The notes: generated by a model from the letters alone, not told the origin. Positions 1 to 11,660 are shown, counted from the first letter of the stretch. The stretch: DNA of 64,000 nucleotides from Ovis canadensis (GCF_042477335.2 NC_091245.1:30390501-30454500), one strand, 5' to 3'. A program made the numbers and translations.

Positions 1-1027
1 ATTATTATTTGGGTGGGTTTTTGTGCAGCAATAGAAAAATGGTACACTATCATGTCTGGGTTTACCTGACGCAGAGGGTGATGGGCTTAGAACCCATGCA
101 TTCACAAATATTGAACGAATAACTTTTTCAATAAATACTTTTTGTGTTGTCATCTGTTGGAACGAGTCCAGTCATAGATCTGGGTTTGAATCCTGACCTT
201 GTGAGTGATCTTTCTGACCATGACTTTCCATTTGAGAAAACAAATGTGGGACACTCTGAGATTATAGGAGATGATGAATGTACAGCATGTGGGCATGGAG
301 AGCACCAACAAATATCACCATTAATTCTCCTTTATGACTATAAAGAGGGCAAGCTCTTTGCTTTCAGTATGCTTACAGGTTAGTGAAGAAGTATGGTTAA
401 TTTGAGGGATGAATATGATAAATTCCAAACCGTACAACAGAGTCCAGGTGAGGGAGGGAGGGATTCCTTCCAGGGAGTGGCTTCCTACAAGAGGTGGCAT
501 TTGAAGCAGGGCTCTCAAAAGAAAATAGATTTTAGCAAGACAACAACCTAGGTGACCGGAAGTCTCCTTAATGACAGCAATTCTTGCCACTTGGGGTTTT
601 ATGTATTGTTAGATTTTATTCCTTGTTTATCTTTGCAGCTTTTCCCTCTTAAAGTACGATACACTCATGGATCAGCACCAGGGCAGTGCATGTGGGAAGT
701 GGGAAGTGGGATGCAGAGTGCTTCCGTATGCAGGGGCCAGGATCTGTCTCTTCTTTTCTCCAAAGCCTTCAGCCCCAAATGCCTTTGCTCTGAGTGTAAA
801 CAGGGAAACACCATCTTGGATTCCAGAGCCACTGAGTAGGGCTGGATTCTAGCCAGATGAACCTGGCATTTTGTTTCCCTAGATCCTCCCAGATCAGCAG
901 CCAGTGTTGGATTTTATACAATCTGGCTGAGGGTGGCAGTGGCTGTGGGCCTCGACCACAAAATCTTCAGCCCTTCTTGAATTAGGTAGATAACATTGCA
1001 ATCTCAGCTGTATTATAGTTTCAGCAT
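1..1027. other. single-copy sequence, nothing recognised
   Basis: Short open frames occur on both strands, but none has a recognisable motif, homolog or splice context. No ruminant repeat is evident. Confidence 0.6.
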
Positions 1028-1180
1028 TGGCTATGTAACTTTACTTCTTTGTGTCCAGTTTCCTCCTCTTAAGGTGGAGATGATTGGAACCTCTTTTATA
1101 GGCTGTTTTGAGGATTAGATGCAGTGACATATGGGGGACTTTGAAGTCTGTGCCTGGCAGACTGCTGCTCCTAACAAATG
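1028..1180 (+). repeat. MIR SINE relic
   Basis: The order of elements matches the 3' half of MIR: a cagtttcctc-like block, a diverged ggtggagatgattgg stretch, a tgaggattagatgcagtgac block and a gtgcctggcag end. Confidence 0.6.
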
Positions 1181-1309
1181 CTCTTTCTTTTTGCCATCTC
1201 CTCTTGCTGTCACAGATGGGTTTTCCTTTAAGTAACTTCCCACTCCCCTTACTTTCCTCAGTAGTGCCTTAGTTCTGCCTCACTGTTAGCTGCTTCTGTT
1301 GGTGGGAAG

Positions 1310-1640
1310 AGGCCAGCAACATAGCAGGTTTGAAGAAGGATTTGAGTTCTAATCTTTTTTTAGCTTTTTATTTTGTATTGGGGTATAGCCAATTAACAAT
1401 GTTGTGATAGTTTCGGGTGAACAGAAAAGGGACTCAACCATACATATACTTAGCTGAGTATATGCGTATCCATTCTCCCCCATTTGAGTTCAAATCTTGA
1501 TGCTATTGTTCACTGTTTTGGTGACCTCGGGAAACTTACTTATGCTTACTGAACTTTCATTTTCTTTCTTGCAAAATGGGCATCCAAATATCTACTTTAT
1601 ACAATCCTTCTGAGATTAAATGACTTAATGAGTGAAACAT
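1310..1640 (+). repeat. MIR relic split by an L1 fragment
   Basis: MIR-like text (ttcaaatc, gacctcgggaaactt, cttgcaaaatgggcat, gagattaaatgac, ctcaataat) runs to about 1640. It is interrupted at 1355-1482 by an L1 3' fragment. The second half also forms part of an inverted duplication with 3691-4024. Confidence 0.65.
1355..1482 (-). mobile_element. L1 3'-end fragment with target-site duplication
   Basis: The fragment starts with a T run and then reads as the reverse complement of an artiodactyl L1 3' UTR (attttgtattggggtatagc, gttgtgatagtttcgggtga, atgcgtatccattctcccc). It is flanked by tttgagttctaatc (1341-1354) and tttgagttcaaatc (1483-1496), a 14-bp target duplication with one mismatch. 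It is a severely 5'-truncated insertion of 128 bp. Confidence 0.85.
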
Positions 1641-1798
1641 GCTCAATAATAATAATAATGTTCCAATTTGTAGTTTTGCCATTCACTCTGGCTTCTGTAC
1701 ACTGTTCACAGGCAATAACCAAAAGGACTGAATTTAATGACACTTATAGAGTTGTGTTTTCTGGTGACTCATTTGAAAAATGGAGCCAAGTATTGAGT
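1507..1798 (+). repeat. inverted duplication, arm A
   Basis: This segment matches the reverse complement of 3691-4024 over nearly its whole length. In the best 78-bp block (about 1558-1636) there are roughly 9 differences. The match runs past the MIR part into about 170 bp of otherwise unknown sequence. The other arm carries about 60 extra bases where this arm has (aat)n. Confidence 0.8.
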
Positions 1799-2495
1799 GA
1801 ATATTCTGTTGGCCTATCCTTGAGGTCTGATTGTTCTACCTAACTGGAGCCAGCTTCTCTGGAGCAGACTCTGCAATGGTGTGGCCCAGGGAGGAGGTGG
1901 AATTGCCACCACTCCATGCCAGATTCTGCACCAGGCTACAGGAAAAATAAGACAGAGCCTGCCTCTGAGTAGCTCCGGGTTTAGCAGAGAGGACCAAAAT
2001 ATAAGGGTCTGACTTCACAGTTTGGGTTGCAGATATAGTCCTCCCCAGGGTCCTGGAATGCAGTCTTCTCTCTAACTTCCTCCTGTTCTTACTAAAAGAA
2101 GCTGGTTCATTCTCCTCTAGGAACCCTGTTAGAGTCCCTAGATACTTGCTACTGTGTGTATGGGGAGGCCCAAACCTGCTGTCTCCCAGCTCATCACAAG
2201 GAGTTAGACTGCTGTCTAAGGCAGGAGGCTGCCACCTTCTACAGGAGATGACCTGCTCCAGGATGGTCTGGTGCCTGCTAGGCTCCTGGAGAGGGGAAAC
2301 TGTGTAGCAGCTGTGGTAAAGGGAGTCTGAAGGGGCCTTTTTCTCTATTTTTCTTGTTGCTACTGATGGGTTTCTTTAAGGGTGGATGATTTTCCTTACT
2401 AATGTTGAACTTGGGAGCTGACCAAATGGAGAAACTCTTGCCTGTAAACATTGCCAGGTGTGGCAGAAAATACTTGTACCCACTATTATTCATGT
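1799..2495. other. single-copy sequence, nothing recognised
   Basis: No repeat or gene signal was identified. The open frames here are short and lack motifs. Confidence 0.5.
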
Positions 2496-2790
2496 TCTTT
2501 CCTTCCTTCTGGGCGTGGAGATCAGCTTCACTCCCAGACTCCCTTGAAGCTACATGCAGCCATGTGACTGGGCTCTAGCCAATGGAATGTGGGTGAAAAT
2601 GATGGCAGCACTTCAAGATCTGGCCCATGTGAGATCCTTGTTCTCGTACTTCACCTACCTGCTGTGTGGAAAGAACTCTAAGGACCTATGTGAAAGGAGT
2701 CTGGGTTCCTGACACATAGAGCAAGCTTCCCATTCCCACCAACCTGCACTGGGCTATGGCATAAGACAGAGACAAACTTGTAATGTGTTC
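2496..2790 (+). repeat. ancient mammalian interspersed repeat, family not assigned
   Basis: The text around catgtgactgggctctagcc, caatggaatgtgggtgaaaa and gtctgggttcctgacaca resembles a mammal-wide LTR or DNA repeat with the core gccatgtgactnngttctgg. I cannot name the family or set exact ends. Confidence 0.45.
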
Positions 2791-3690
2791 AACTATTGAT
2801 TTAGGCACTGAAGTGATTTTCTCTAAAGTGATTTGCTGCCCCTGTTTCTAGATAACAGAAACTGACCTCATTTGAGGTGGCCCTTTTCAAGGAGCCAGTT
2901 ATACAGGTGACCAGGAAAATCCAATACAGTGCGATGAAACGGTAACAGGCGCTAGCAGGACAAGCAGAGTAAGCTCCTTTCTCTGGGAGCTCAGAGAAGG
3001 CTCTTAACTCAGGCTTGGAGCCTCATTCAAGAAGGGATCTGAAGAGCCACTCAGAGTGAAAGGTGGGGGATGGGAGGAAGAGGAAGAGGTAAGCAGGCAC
3101 TAAGGAATCTGGGGCAAAGTGAGTGAGAAGGATTTGGAGCCTCCGGCCAAGGCCAAGTTAGGACCTCTAGCTGAAGGAGAAATAAGGATTCCTAGGGCTG
3201 CCGTCTATGGGGTCACACAGAGTCAGACATGACTGAAGCGACTTAGCAGCAGCAGAAGCAGCAGGGCAAAGCTTTAAGATCTTGAGTTCTGTAAGAGCTG
3301 GTTTGGTTGGCTTGGTTTTAGGATTCAAGCTTGGGGAAGGGCATATGCAGTTCAACAGGAGATGAAGCAAACAGAGCCACCCACAGTCTCTGAATCACTG
3401 TCAGCTGGGTGGACCTACCATAAGATCTTCAGGGAAGCCCCTATATGCATCTGAGGTATTCTAGGTGGGGAGTAATGAGAGATGATGGGTTGACGATCTC
3501 TTTAAGAGATAGAGCTGGACTTGGTGACTGCTGGGAAGAGAGGAGTTGAAGCTAATATCCAGCTTTTCAGTTCAGGGGTTTTGGATGGATGGTTCTGCCA
3601 TTCGCTCACAGAGGGGATTTAAGATGAGCAGTACTGCAGGGAAGGTAGGAAAATGAGTCTGGGTTGATGAATCTTGGATTTGAAGGTCGT
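2791..3690. other. single-copy sequence with one small SINE fragment
   Basis: Apart from the BovA fragment at 3193-3266, I see no gene or recognisable repeat. Confidence 0.5.
3193..3266 (+). mobile_element. BovA SINE 3'-end fragment
   Basis: The terminal BovA text ctgccgtctatggggtcaca, gactgaagcgacttagcagc and an (agc)n tail are present. Only the last ~70 bp of the unit remain. Confidence 0.9.
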
Positions 3691-4024
3691 TCAATACCTG
3701 GCTCCATTTTCCACATGGATCACTAGAGAACACAACTCTAGAAGTGTCCTTAAGTTCAGTCCTTTTGGTTATTGCCTGTGAAGGGTGTACAGAAGCCCAA
3801 ATGATTGGCCAAAACACAAATTGGAACATGACGGGGGACTACATATTCCTGGAGGAAGGGGAGAGATATTGAGTAAGAACCAGATTGAGTATGTATCATT
3901 CATTAAGTCATTCAATCTCAAAAGAATTGTGTAAAGCAGATATTTGGGTGCCCATTTTGCAAGAAAGAAAACAAAAGCTCAGTAAGCATAAGTAATTTTC
4001 CTGAGGTCACTGAGACAGTGAACA
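3691..4024 (-). repeat. inverted duplication, arm B
   Basis: This is the reverse-complement partner of 1507-1798. It includes a MIR-derived portion (cattttgcaagaaagaaaac read on the minus strand as MIR) and a conserved block with caggcaataaccaaaaggac in minus-strand sense. The region between the arms is about 1.9 kb. Confidence 0.8.
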
Positions 4025-5824
4025 GAGGTTTGACGGGCCCCCTGGAGCATCCCATAAGAGAAGGCCAGTAGGCTGGTGGCCATTTGAGTCTGGATCTCAT
4101 GAGTGTGGCTAGAGCTGGAGAGGAGTAAATGAGAGGAGAAACAGGGCAAGACTGAATTCTGGGGAGCACAGATAATTATAGGATGGAGGGACAAAGCAGG
4201 GCCCATGTAGCTCCTTTGGGTTACCGCAGCCCCCAACAACAAGCCTCCCTTCCTGTTTAGGGTACAGCCATACAATGCCTGGATGATTTCTTTAGCTTCA
4301 GCTTTATTTCCCTTAGACTAGCTGTTGGCTGAGGCCCAAACATGCTCCCTTTCTGTGACCACCTAAGCTGGGATAACTCCACCAAGGCAAGTCCAGTTCT
4401 GCATTGGGACCCTGCTTTCCTAAGGCTCCCTATCTAAGGTTTGGTTTTCCAGCGCCCCTGCTTCAGCCTCAGTTGTGGAACTGGAGTTTGTGGTAAAGCT
4501 TCTGGCTGTAGAATTCATTATGGGCCCCCACTCTCCTCCTCAGGCAGCCCACTGACAGTCTGACTCAGGCATGAGTTCACACTTGGGGAATTTTAATAAA
4601 TGTTGAGCATCCCAGCCAACCCAGATTTCTCTGTTTCTGTGCCAATGGCTTCTCTAAGGTGATCCCTTCCCATTTGTCATCTTCTGTGCCAGACTTCCTC
4701 TGGCCTTTTAATTAAAGCCCCTCCCCAAAGAAGAAAGCATTTGGAAGGTGTGGTGAACGCTCCTTTAAGCTAATTGACCAATGTGTCTGAACATTCATGT
4801 GGTTTTGTTTAAAGAGTCTGACCTAGGTCAGAAACATTTGTTTTCTGTAGGGTTCATTTTTTTTTCTTCTTCTTCTTGAAATTTCCATGGAACATTTTTT
4901 TTTTTTTTCAGATTGATCTGAGCCAAATATTCTCCTAACTTGCTTAAATTGTCACAGATGATCTTCTGGCAACATAATACCATTGACCCATCTGATTTGG
5001 TGTTAGAGGCTGCAGAATGATCAGGTTCCATAAAAACCACCCAAAGGACTTCCCTCTGCCCTTATGAAAGCATTACCTGGACATTGCCCTTCATGCCAGA
5101 AGCTACTATGATCCTAGTTGGATCATTTGACCACTGCACTACCCTACCTGTGCTTTTCCTGGAGTGACCTGGTGGGCTCACTAGGTGATGAATCCTCCAG
5201 TCACCCTGGACTCCTCTTTCTTTCTCAAATTCCACATTCAATCAGCTACAGGCCTGGGTGATTTGGCCAGTATATATTTATTAAGAGTGGACTCTATGAC
5301 AGGGATTATGTTTCAACACTGGGAGAACAGTGGCAAACCAGGCGGAAGCAGTGCCCACAGTCCTAGAGATTTCACTTCACAAGGAAAGTGCTGAAACAAG
5401 CAATTACAATCAAGAGGGGCAAGTCTTAGGTTAGGGCTACACCACTGTAATCTTCCATTCAGCTTAGGATAAATAAAGTCATCAATGCAAAGTTAGCTTT
5501 AAATTGCAAAGGTCTTACACAAACATTGGTCATTCATTAATCTTACCAATGAGTTCTTAGAATCTACTCTCAAAGGATGTGAAAAGAAAGAAGGAAAGGT
5601 TACAAGCTTTGGGTTAGTGAGAGCCACACAAGGAGGTGAAAGGCAAAAGCCAACAGTCAGAAAAAGTAGGGCAGGATAATCAGCTCCAGGACTGAAGAAA
5701 GTCCATTTTCTCAAACTGCAGAGTCACTTGTCTCTGTGGTAAAAGGGAATTTCTGAACCATGAAGCGGGAAGGAGGCCACTGAGGTCCCTTAACCCATTG
5801 CCTTTTCTCCCCATTCTTTACTTC
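4025..5824. other. single-copy sequence with T-rich runs
   Basis: No gene or dated repeat was recognised. A (ttc)n and poly-T tract lies at 4855-4914. Open frames across the tract are compositional. Confidence 0.5.
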
Positions 5825-5948
5825 CCACCCAGGAGGCCACTGTTGAGGAAACTGGGTCCGCAGATGAGAAGGGACCAGCTGAGGTCCCACAGTGAACCCA
5901 TGACAGGCACAGGCTGGAACCTGGGCCTCCTGACTCCTGCTCCAGCTC
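5825..5948 (-). repeat. MIR SINE relic
   Basis: In plus-strand text it reads gaggaaactgggtccgcaga, then gaacctgggcctcctgactc, as expected for MIR in reverse. It abuts a BovB tail. Confidence 0.7.
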
Positions 5949-5962
5949 CAGGCACATATTGA

Positions 5963-6115
5963 GGGCAGGAGGAGAAGGGGACAACAGAGGATGCATTACC
6001 GACTCAATGGACATGAGTGAGCAAATTCCAGGAGACAGTGAAGGACAGAGGAGGTCGGCATGCTGCAGTCCATGGGGTTGCAAAGAGTCGGTCACGACTT
6101 AGCTACTGAACAACA
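5963..6115 (+). mobile_element. BovB 3'-tail fragment (older subtype)
   Basis: The BovB terminal text aggaggagaaggggacaaca, tgctgcagtccatggggttg, a diverged gtcacgacttagctactgaa and aacaacaa is present. It carries the aggagacagtgaaggacaga variant rather than gagttggtgatggacaggga. Confidence 0.9.
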
Positions 6116-6602
6116 AATACTTTCCTTTCTGACCAAAGACATCCCATTTTACCTTTGGGTATCACAAACACAATTACAAACTACTTGGCAGCCTGGAGAT
6201 GAGCTCTCCAAGACACGATACAGGCTGGGCCCTGGCCTGGTACCTGCTTTGAGGGGTGCTGCCCGTGGTTATAAAAGACTCATCATGACATCTGGTGGTG
6301 GTCATGGTGGAGGAAGGGAGGGGCCTCCAGCAGGCTCTGCAGCAGCACCTGGAGCTAAGGTTTGTACTGGATGGACCAGGGACACCCTGAGCTTGCTAGC
6401 CCTCATTCATCTTAATCCCATGGGAGCTGGTCAGTGTTGAGTCTTCTCCAAACGGCTCCACGCCAGGACCACTGATTCTTTCTGACCTGGGTGCCAGTTC
6501 GGTTGCCTGGATTCAGCTGTCTCAACTCGGTGGGTATGGAAGAAGTCTTGAAGCCTGGAGCCAGCTGGGGTCGCCTGTGTGCCTTAGGATGACAGCAAGA
6601 CC
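6116..6602. other. single-copy sequence, nothing recognised
   Basis: An open frame at 6060-6440 begins inside the BovB tail and shows no motif. Confidence 0.5.
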
Positions 6603-6803
6603 TAATGTTGACTGAAAGTTTACAATCTGCGCAGAACTGTAAAATTCTGCATGTGGGGTAGTCTATCCAATCCTTCCACAGTCCTGGTAGGAAGGCATTG
6701 CTTTGAACACCTTTATCATACAGATGAAGAAACTGAGGCACTGAGGGTACCTCCCACAGACAAGAAATAGCTGCACCAGGGTTCAAACCCAAGCAGGATT
6801 ATC
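6603..6803 (-). repeat. MIR SINE relic
   Basis: Plus-strand text has acagatgaagaaactgaggc, gaaatagctgcaccagggtt and caaacccaagcagg, the reverse MIR order. Confidence 0.75.
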
Positions 6804-7160
6804 AGGAAGCATTTAACAGGAGGCTTCCTGTGTGCTGTTTTGGATCTGTCAGGAATCCTCTGTTCTTTATTAATTTCTGAATATTCAGGAATTAAGAGGA
6901 AAGGCAGGCCTCTCCCGGTGCTGAGGGATCCAGGCATTTCCTTCATTAGTTTTTCAATACGGTGATAAATACTCTCTTCCTTCTTGTGAACCATACGATA
7001 AAAGTGATTGTTTACAATTCTCTCTCTCTCTAATATGGATCACTTATGTTTTGTAAATCCGGAATTTTAATCTTTATCTTTGCTGAGAGTAACTACAGTA
7101 TATATGCCCACACCATGTTGATTAAAACACCTTTGTTCCATCAGAGCTTTGGTCCCCATG

Positions 7161-7164
7161 TCTT

Positions 7165-7227
<63 letters not shown>

Positions 7228-7231
7228 TTTT
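7161..7231. repeat. compound microsatellite (TC)n(TG)n(TA)n(T)n
   Basis: Four simple repeats follow each other without gaps: (tc)n to 7185, (tg)n to about 7195, (ta)n to about 7219, then a T run. Confidence 0.97.
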
Positions 7232-7504
7232 CTGGCTGATTTCCTGGAATGCAAAAGCCGGCTGTGTAATCCAGGAAATATTAGCCTCTTTCCTTCTTTC
7301 ACTTTCTCATCGTTGACTCCGGACCACCAGGTTCCGGGCCATTAATGGACCTCAACACAGGATGATTCCGGGGGCCACGTACTGAACTATTGGGTATGCT
7401 GGGAATTGCAGCCCTCTCCCAGCTGGGTCCCCTACGAGTGGGCTTTTGCCTCAGATTTCCTGATCTGTATCTCAAATCCTTGATGAGCTTAAAACCTTCT
7501 GTAT

Positions 7505-7880
7505 TAGTCAGGACTCAGTTGCAGGTGTCAGAAACTCAAATAGATTTAAGCACATAAGGAACTGGGCTGGTTTTCTTTACCGAAAAGTCCAGGGGTTGTG
7601 CTGAATTGAAGACGGACTGAAGCTAGATGCCCTGATGGTCAATTCAGGATTTTCCTTCTTTTTCTCTGTCCACTCTGTGCTCCTTTGTATTTGCTGCATT
7701 CTCAGGCAGGCGTGTCCCCCAGTGAGGAAAGATGGCCACCAGCAGCTCCCGGTTGGTACTTCTCTTCCTGGTTTTAGGAGCAGGTTCCTGCCCTGGTTTG
7801 AAGAGAAGCCCTTGTACTGACTCTTATTTGTACTAACTCTGGTCACGTGCCCACCCTGAACCAATCAGCAGGACCATTCC
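7505..7880 (-). repeat. old L1M 3'-UTR-type relic
   Basis: The text gtattagtcaggactcagtt, tgtcagaaactcaaatag, aaaagtccaggggttgtgct, ctcaggcaggcgtgtccccc and cacgtgcccaccctgaacca matches a familiar mammalian L1M-type 3' region in reverse. The subfamily is not assigned. Confidence 0.6.
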
Positions 7881-8839
7881 CTCCTGTGTTTTTCCACTGG
7901 CAGAACTCCATTCCCAAGTCGTGATGAAGGTAGCGGTAGCAGCCCTCTTTGAACCACTTGGGCTGGGAGAGTTGAAGCTGGCGGAGAGGTGCCGCCAGTG
8001 TCTGCCCCAGCTCTTCTGGGTTGCAACAGAGTGTACAATCCAGAAGGTCAAGGAATAGCCAGTACATCAGTCAGGAAGTAGACACCTCAAATTATGATGT
8101 GTTGAGAAGTTAATGAGGGCACTCTTCATGACGGGATGGTGGGTAAGGAGATCACAAAGGATGTTGCAGAAACTTGGGGTTAATAGCAGAGAAGTTGTAG
8201 TTGTTTTTTTTTTTTTTAAACCATTGCTAATCCTGAAGAAGTGATGGGCAGGGTGGTACCTGACCCAAGGAAGAGAGGGCTGTATGGAAGGGCCCCCTAT
8301 AGCAGCTGGCCTGCACGAGAGGGATTTAGCCAGCCTGTAGTGACCAGAAAGAGAGGTTGCTTGGGGAATAAATATCCTGACCTCTCTTTTCTGTTCCTTT
8401 AATCTCTGGGTCATATTTCCCACTGTCCCCATGAGAACAAGGACACCTGGTGATGTATTTCATGTAAGTCAGTCAGCAGGGACAGAGAGGCAAGTACAGA
8501 AAGGTGGTGAGTGGTGGAAGGGGCCAGGGCTCAGCTGCCATGTTGACATGAGACCTTGTTGTTTCTGCTTGAGGTTATTGGAGATGGAAGCATTTATTCA
8601 ACATAGAGGAAAAGAGGCTAGTATCCTTTCCTGGTATTCTGTCAGCATAGACCACTGGCTATCCCAGACTGAGGAAAGACTGTTGGTGGGAGAAGAGAGG
8701 TGAACCCCCTGAGGTCCAAAACAAACTGAAACCTAAAAAGTAGGGTCCACATTAGTGAACAGATTCTGCCTTTTGGAGGAGGTGGGGTTGGAACTGAGGG
8801 GTTGGACATCCATATGCAGTTCCAAGTGGCCTTTTTAAA
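7881..8839. other. single-copy sequence with a poly-T run
   Basis: A T14 run lies at 8204-8217. The minus-strand frame at 7843-8067 has no recognisable domain. No other repeat was recognised. Confidence 0.45.
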
Positions 8840-9045
8840 AATGCAGGCTGCCTAAGTTCAAGTTCTAACTGCAAGTTTGGGAGAGTTACTTAAATTGTGC
8901 CTTAGTTTCTTATCTGTAAAATGAGAATTATACTATTACCTGTCTGATGGGATAGTGACGCAGATTAAATAAAATGTTCCAAGCACTTAGGACAGTCTAG
9001 TACACAGTAAGGGCTCATTACTTGTTAGCTGTTATTGTTGTCATT
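8840..9045 (+). repeat. MIR SINE, nearly complete
   Basis: The core and 3' end are clear: gttactt, gccttagtttcttatctgta, aaatgagaattatac, gattaaataaaatg, ttaggacagtctag and cagtaagggctcatta. Confidence 0.9.
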
Positions 9046-9094
9046 GGCAAGAGCACTGAAGAGAGTCTCCAGACCTATACACCAGTCACGTTCT

Positions 9095-9190
9095 ACTAGG
9101 ACTTGCTTTGTGCCTTTGGGCAAGTCACTTTTCCTCTCAAGCTTTGTTTTTCTCTTCTCTAAAGTTAAGGAGTGAGATTCAAAGGTTTTG
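9095..9190 (+). repeat. MIR-like relic
   Basis: The text gcctttgggcaagtcacttt, cctctcaagctttg and ctctaaagttaaggagtgag fits the central part of MIR. Confidence 0.6.
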
Positions 9191-9963
9191 AAGATGTATT
9201 TTGGCTACAAAATTCTAAATTCTGCTAGACCCAAATCTACCACAGATTTTGCAAAGGCGCCCAAAGGGGAAATGTGTTTACAGGGCCCCTCTGACTCCTG
9301 CTAAACAGAGCTCAGGTTTCTGCCCTCAGCATCAGGAGGGATACCCAGTAACAGGGACTCATATGGGGCTCCTCTCTGCAGGGGTCTCGGGCCTCATCCT
9401 AATCTCTTTTTGGTGGCCTCTACCTGCAGCAGATCTCCTGGGTGCTGCCAGGGACAGGGGCCAGCCCTTTGCTGCTGGTACTTGGGGCAAATCACTCACT
9501 TGTGAAGGTCTCCCCTGAGGCCTGAAGCCCACCTTGGGGAGGGCCCTGAGCTGGCTGGGGGAGGTGGGGGACCACTAGGAGGCTGTTACACTGTCCTTGG
9601 CTGGGTAGGATAGCCCAAGGCCAGTTCATGCTCTGAAATTCCATCCTGGGGTTTTCAACTGGCAGTTTGATGTCAAATGGCCTGAACTCAGGAAATTTGC
9701 CTTCCGATTCTCTTTTCCTGCTTCCTCATTGTGTTTCTTCTACTCCTTTCTCTCGATAAAATGTAAGCCCCTTAGCCTGGCTGTGGGCATCGGCTCTGCT
9801 GTCTCCCAGCTCTCCTTCCTGCCTCTGCAGCCCCTGCTCTCTGATGTCCTGATACTCTGGGGGACTCAGTCCCTCAATTAAGTCAAGTGTTTCACACCTC
9901 AGGGGCTTGATCCATGCTGTTTCCATGCCCAGAACACCTCTCATCCCTTTTCTCAGTAGGTAA
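9191..9963. other. single-copy sequence, nothing recognised
   Basis: GC-moderate DNA without a recognised repeat. A short frame at 9249-9518 has no motif. Confidence 0.5.
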
Positions 9964-10183
9964 CCTGATGCGAAGAACTGACTCATTGGAAAAGACGCTG
10001 ATGCAGGGAAACATCGAAGGTGGGAGGAGAAGGGGACGACAGAGGATGAGATGGCTGGATGGCATCACTGACTTGATGGACATGAGTTTGAGTAAACTCT
10101 GGGAGTTGGTGATGGACAGGAGGCCTGGCGTGCTGCAGTTCATGGGGTCGCAAAGAGTGGGACACGACTGAGCGACTGAACTG
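9964..10183 (+). mobile_element. BovB 3'-tail fragment
   Basis: The fragment runs from tgcgaagaactgactcattg through gggaggagaaggggacgaca and ggagttggtgatggacagga to the gactgaactga terminus. It faces another BovB tail in the opposite orientation 187 bp downstream. Confidence 0.96.
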
Positions 10184-10370
10184 ACTTCTTATTCATTCTT
10201 TGGATCTCATTTACTCCTCAGAGCCTCCACTGACACCGCTGACACCAGTGGTTACCAATTTTTAGAATGTTCTCGATGTTGATTTTCCCAACAGGACGGG
10301 GAGGTCAGGGCTATTTCTGCCCAATTCATGTTGGCCTCCCTGTGCCTGGGACAGAGGCCGGTGCTCAGTC

Positions 10371-10765
10371 ACTTCAGTTCAGTTCAGTTCAGTCACTCCG
10401 TTTGTCGTTGAGTTCATGTCCTACTCTTTGCGACCCCATGAACTGCAGCACGCCAGGCCTCCCTGTCCATCACCAACTCTCAGAGTTCACCCAAACTTAT
10501 GTCCACTGAGTCAGTGATGCCATCCAACCATCTCATCCTCTGTCGTCCCCTTCTCCTCCTGCCCTCAATCTTTCCCAGGATTAGGGTCTTTTCCAATGAG
10601 TCAGCTCTTCACATCAGGTGGTCAAAGTATTGGAGTTTCAGCTTCAACATCAGTCCTTTCAGTGAACACACAGGACTGATCTCCTTTAGGATGGACTGGT
10701 TGGATCTCCTTGCAGTCCAAGGGACTCTTTATAGTCCAACTCTCACATCCATACATGACTATTGG
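10371..10765 (-). mobile_element. BovB 3'-end fragment with internal deletion
   Basis: It starts with repeated cagtt units and follows the reverse BovB 3' end. It then jumps from aagggactct to ttatagtccaactctcacat, missing the ~58-bp segment present at 12 other positions of the same alignment. It is probably a short deletion after insertion. Confidence 0.95.
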
Positions 10766-10852
10766 ACTATTTGTAACTAATTTGTCCTTCTCCATTTGTT
10801 ACATTTTTTTGGTCTTTTATTTCTTCCCATCTGCTTTCTAATATGCAAATCT

Positions 10853-11036
10853 GGGACTTCCCTGGTGGTCCAGTGTCTAAGACACTGCACTCACAATGCA
10901 GGGGGCCTAGGTTAAATCCTTGGTCAGGGAACTAGATCCCATTGGCTGCAACGAAGATCAAAAGTACCTGTTTTTCGGAACAAAGGCCTTCGCGGCCAAA
11001 TAAATAAATAAATAAAATAGACATTAAAAAAGTCAA
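10853..11036 (+). mobile_element. CHR-type tRNA SINE with target duplication
   Basis: The tRNA-related head gggacttccctggtggtcca is followed by atgcagggggcctaggtt, ccttggtcagggaactagat and an (aaat)n tail. Flanks atgcaaatct (10843-10852) and atgcaaacct (11037-11046) form a 10-bp target duplication with one mismatch. Confidence 0.93.
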
Positions 11037-11304
11037 ATGCAAACCTGATGATGTCAGTCATCTACTAAAGATTGTCTGACTTTCCCAACTTCTTGGATAA
11101 AGGTTTAATTGACAGGGCTCACCAGAAGAGCTCCTTGCCTTCTTCCCAACCCTGTCCCCATGAGCACTTTCTTCCATTCCCACCCTGGTCCACCCACATC
11201 GTTTCCCAAGTGGTCTTTCCCATATAGGCTCCTGCACAGAGTGCTCATTGTCCCTGGACTACCTTCCCTGAATGTTTCCTCCAGTTTTTTAGTTCATAGC
11301 CCAA

Positions 11305-11531
11305 GGGCTTCCCAGGTGGCGCTTGTGGTACAGAACCCACCTGCCAATGCAGGAGATGTAAGAGACATGGGTTCGATCCCTGCGTTGGGAAGATCCCCTG
11401 GAGGAGGGGACGGCAACCCACTCCAGCATTCTTGTCTGGAGAATCCCGTGGACAGAGGAGCCTGGCAGGCTGCAGTCCATAGGGTCGCATAGAGTTGGAC
11501 ACAACTGAAGTGACTTAGTAGTAGTAGTAGA
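11305..11531 (+). mobile_element. Bov-tA SINE, full length
   Basis: The tRNA-Glu-like head gggcttcccaggtggcgctt, the internal promoter-like gggttcgatccctgcg, the BovA body (gaggaggggacggcaaccca) and the acaactgaagtgacttagta end with a (gta)n tail are all present. Confidence 0.98.
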
Positions 11532-11539
11532 GAGTACCT

Positions 11540-11660
11540 GGTCTAAGCACTCTAATCTCACAGACAGGGAGCTAAGACTCAGCGAGCAGGGGCTTGCCCA
11601 AGGTCGCAGAGCCTCTTGGTGCTGATCAGGACCCTTACCTAAGTCTCTACACTGGTCAGT
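11540..11660 (-). repeat. possible MIR relic
   Basis: The text acagggagctaagactcagc and cttgcccaaggtcgcagagc resembles reverse MIR. It is weak outside that core. Confidence 0.5.

Noticed and set aside
1628..1843. Protein-like similarity between frames at 1628-1843 (plus) and 3572-3829 (minus), sharing SQAITKRTE and KWSQVL
   Set aside because: It follows from the inverted DNA duplication. In the shared block amino-acid-changing differences outnumber silent ones (about 7 to 3), so there is no sign of coding selection.
11305..11400. tRNA-like sequence with A and B box text
   Set aside because: It is the tRNA-derived head of a Bov-tA SINE, not a tRNA gene. The same applies to other Bov-tA and CHR heads.
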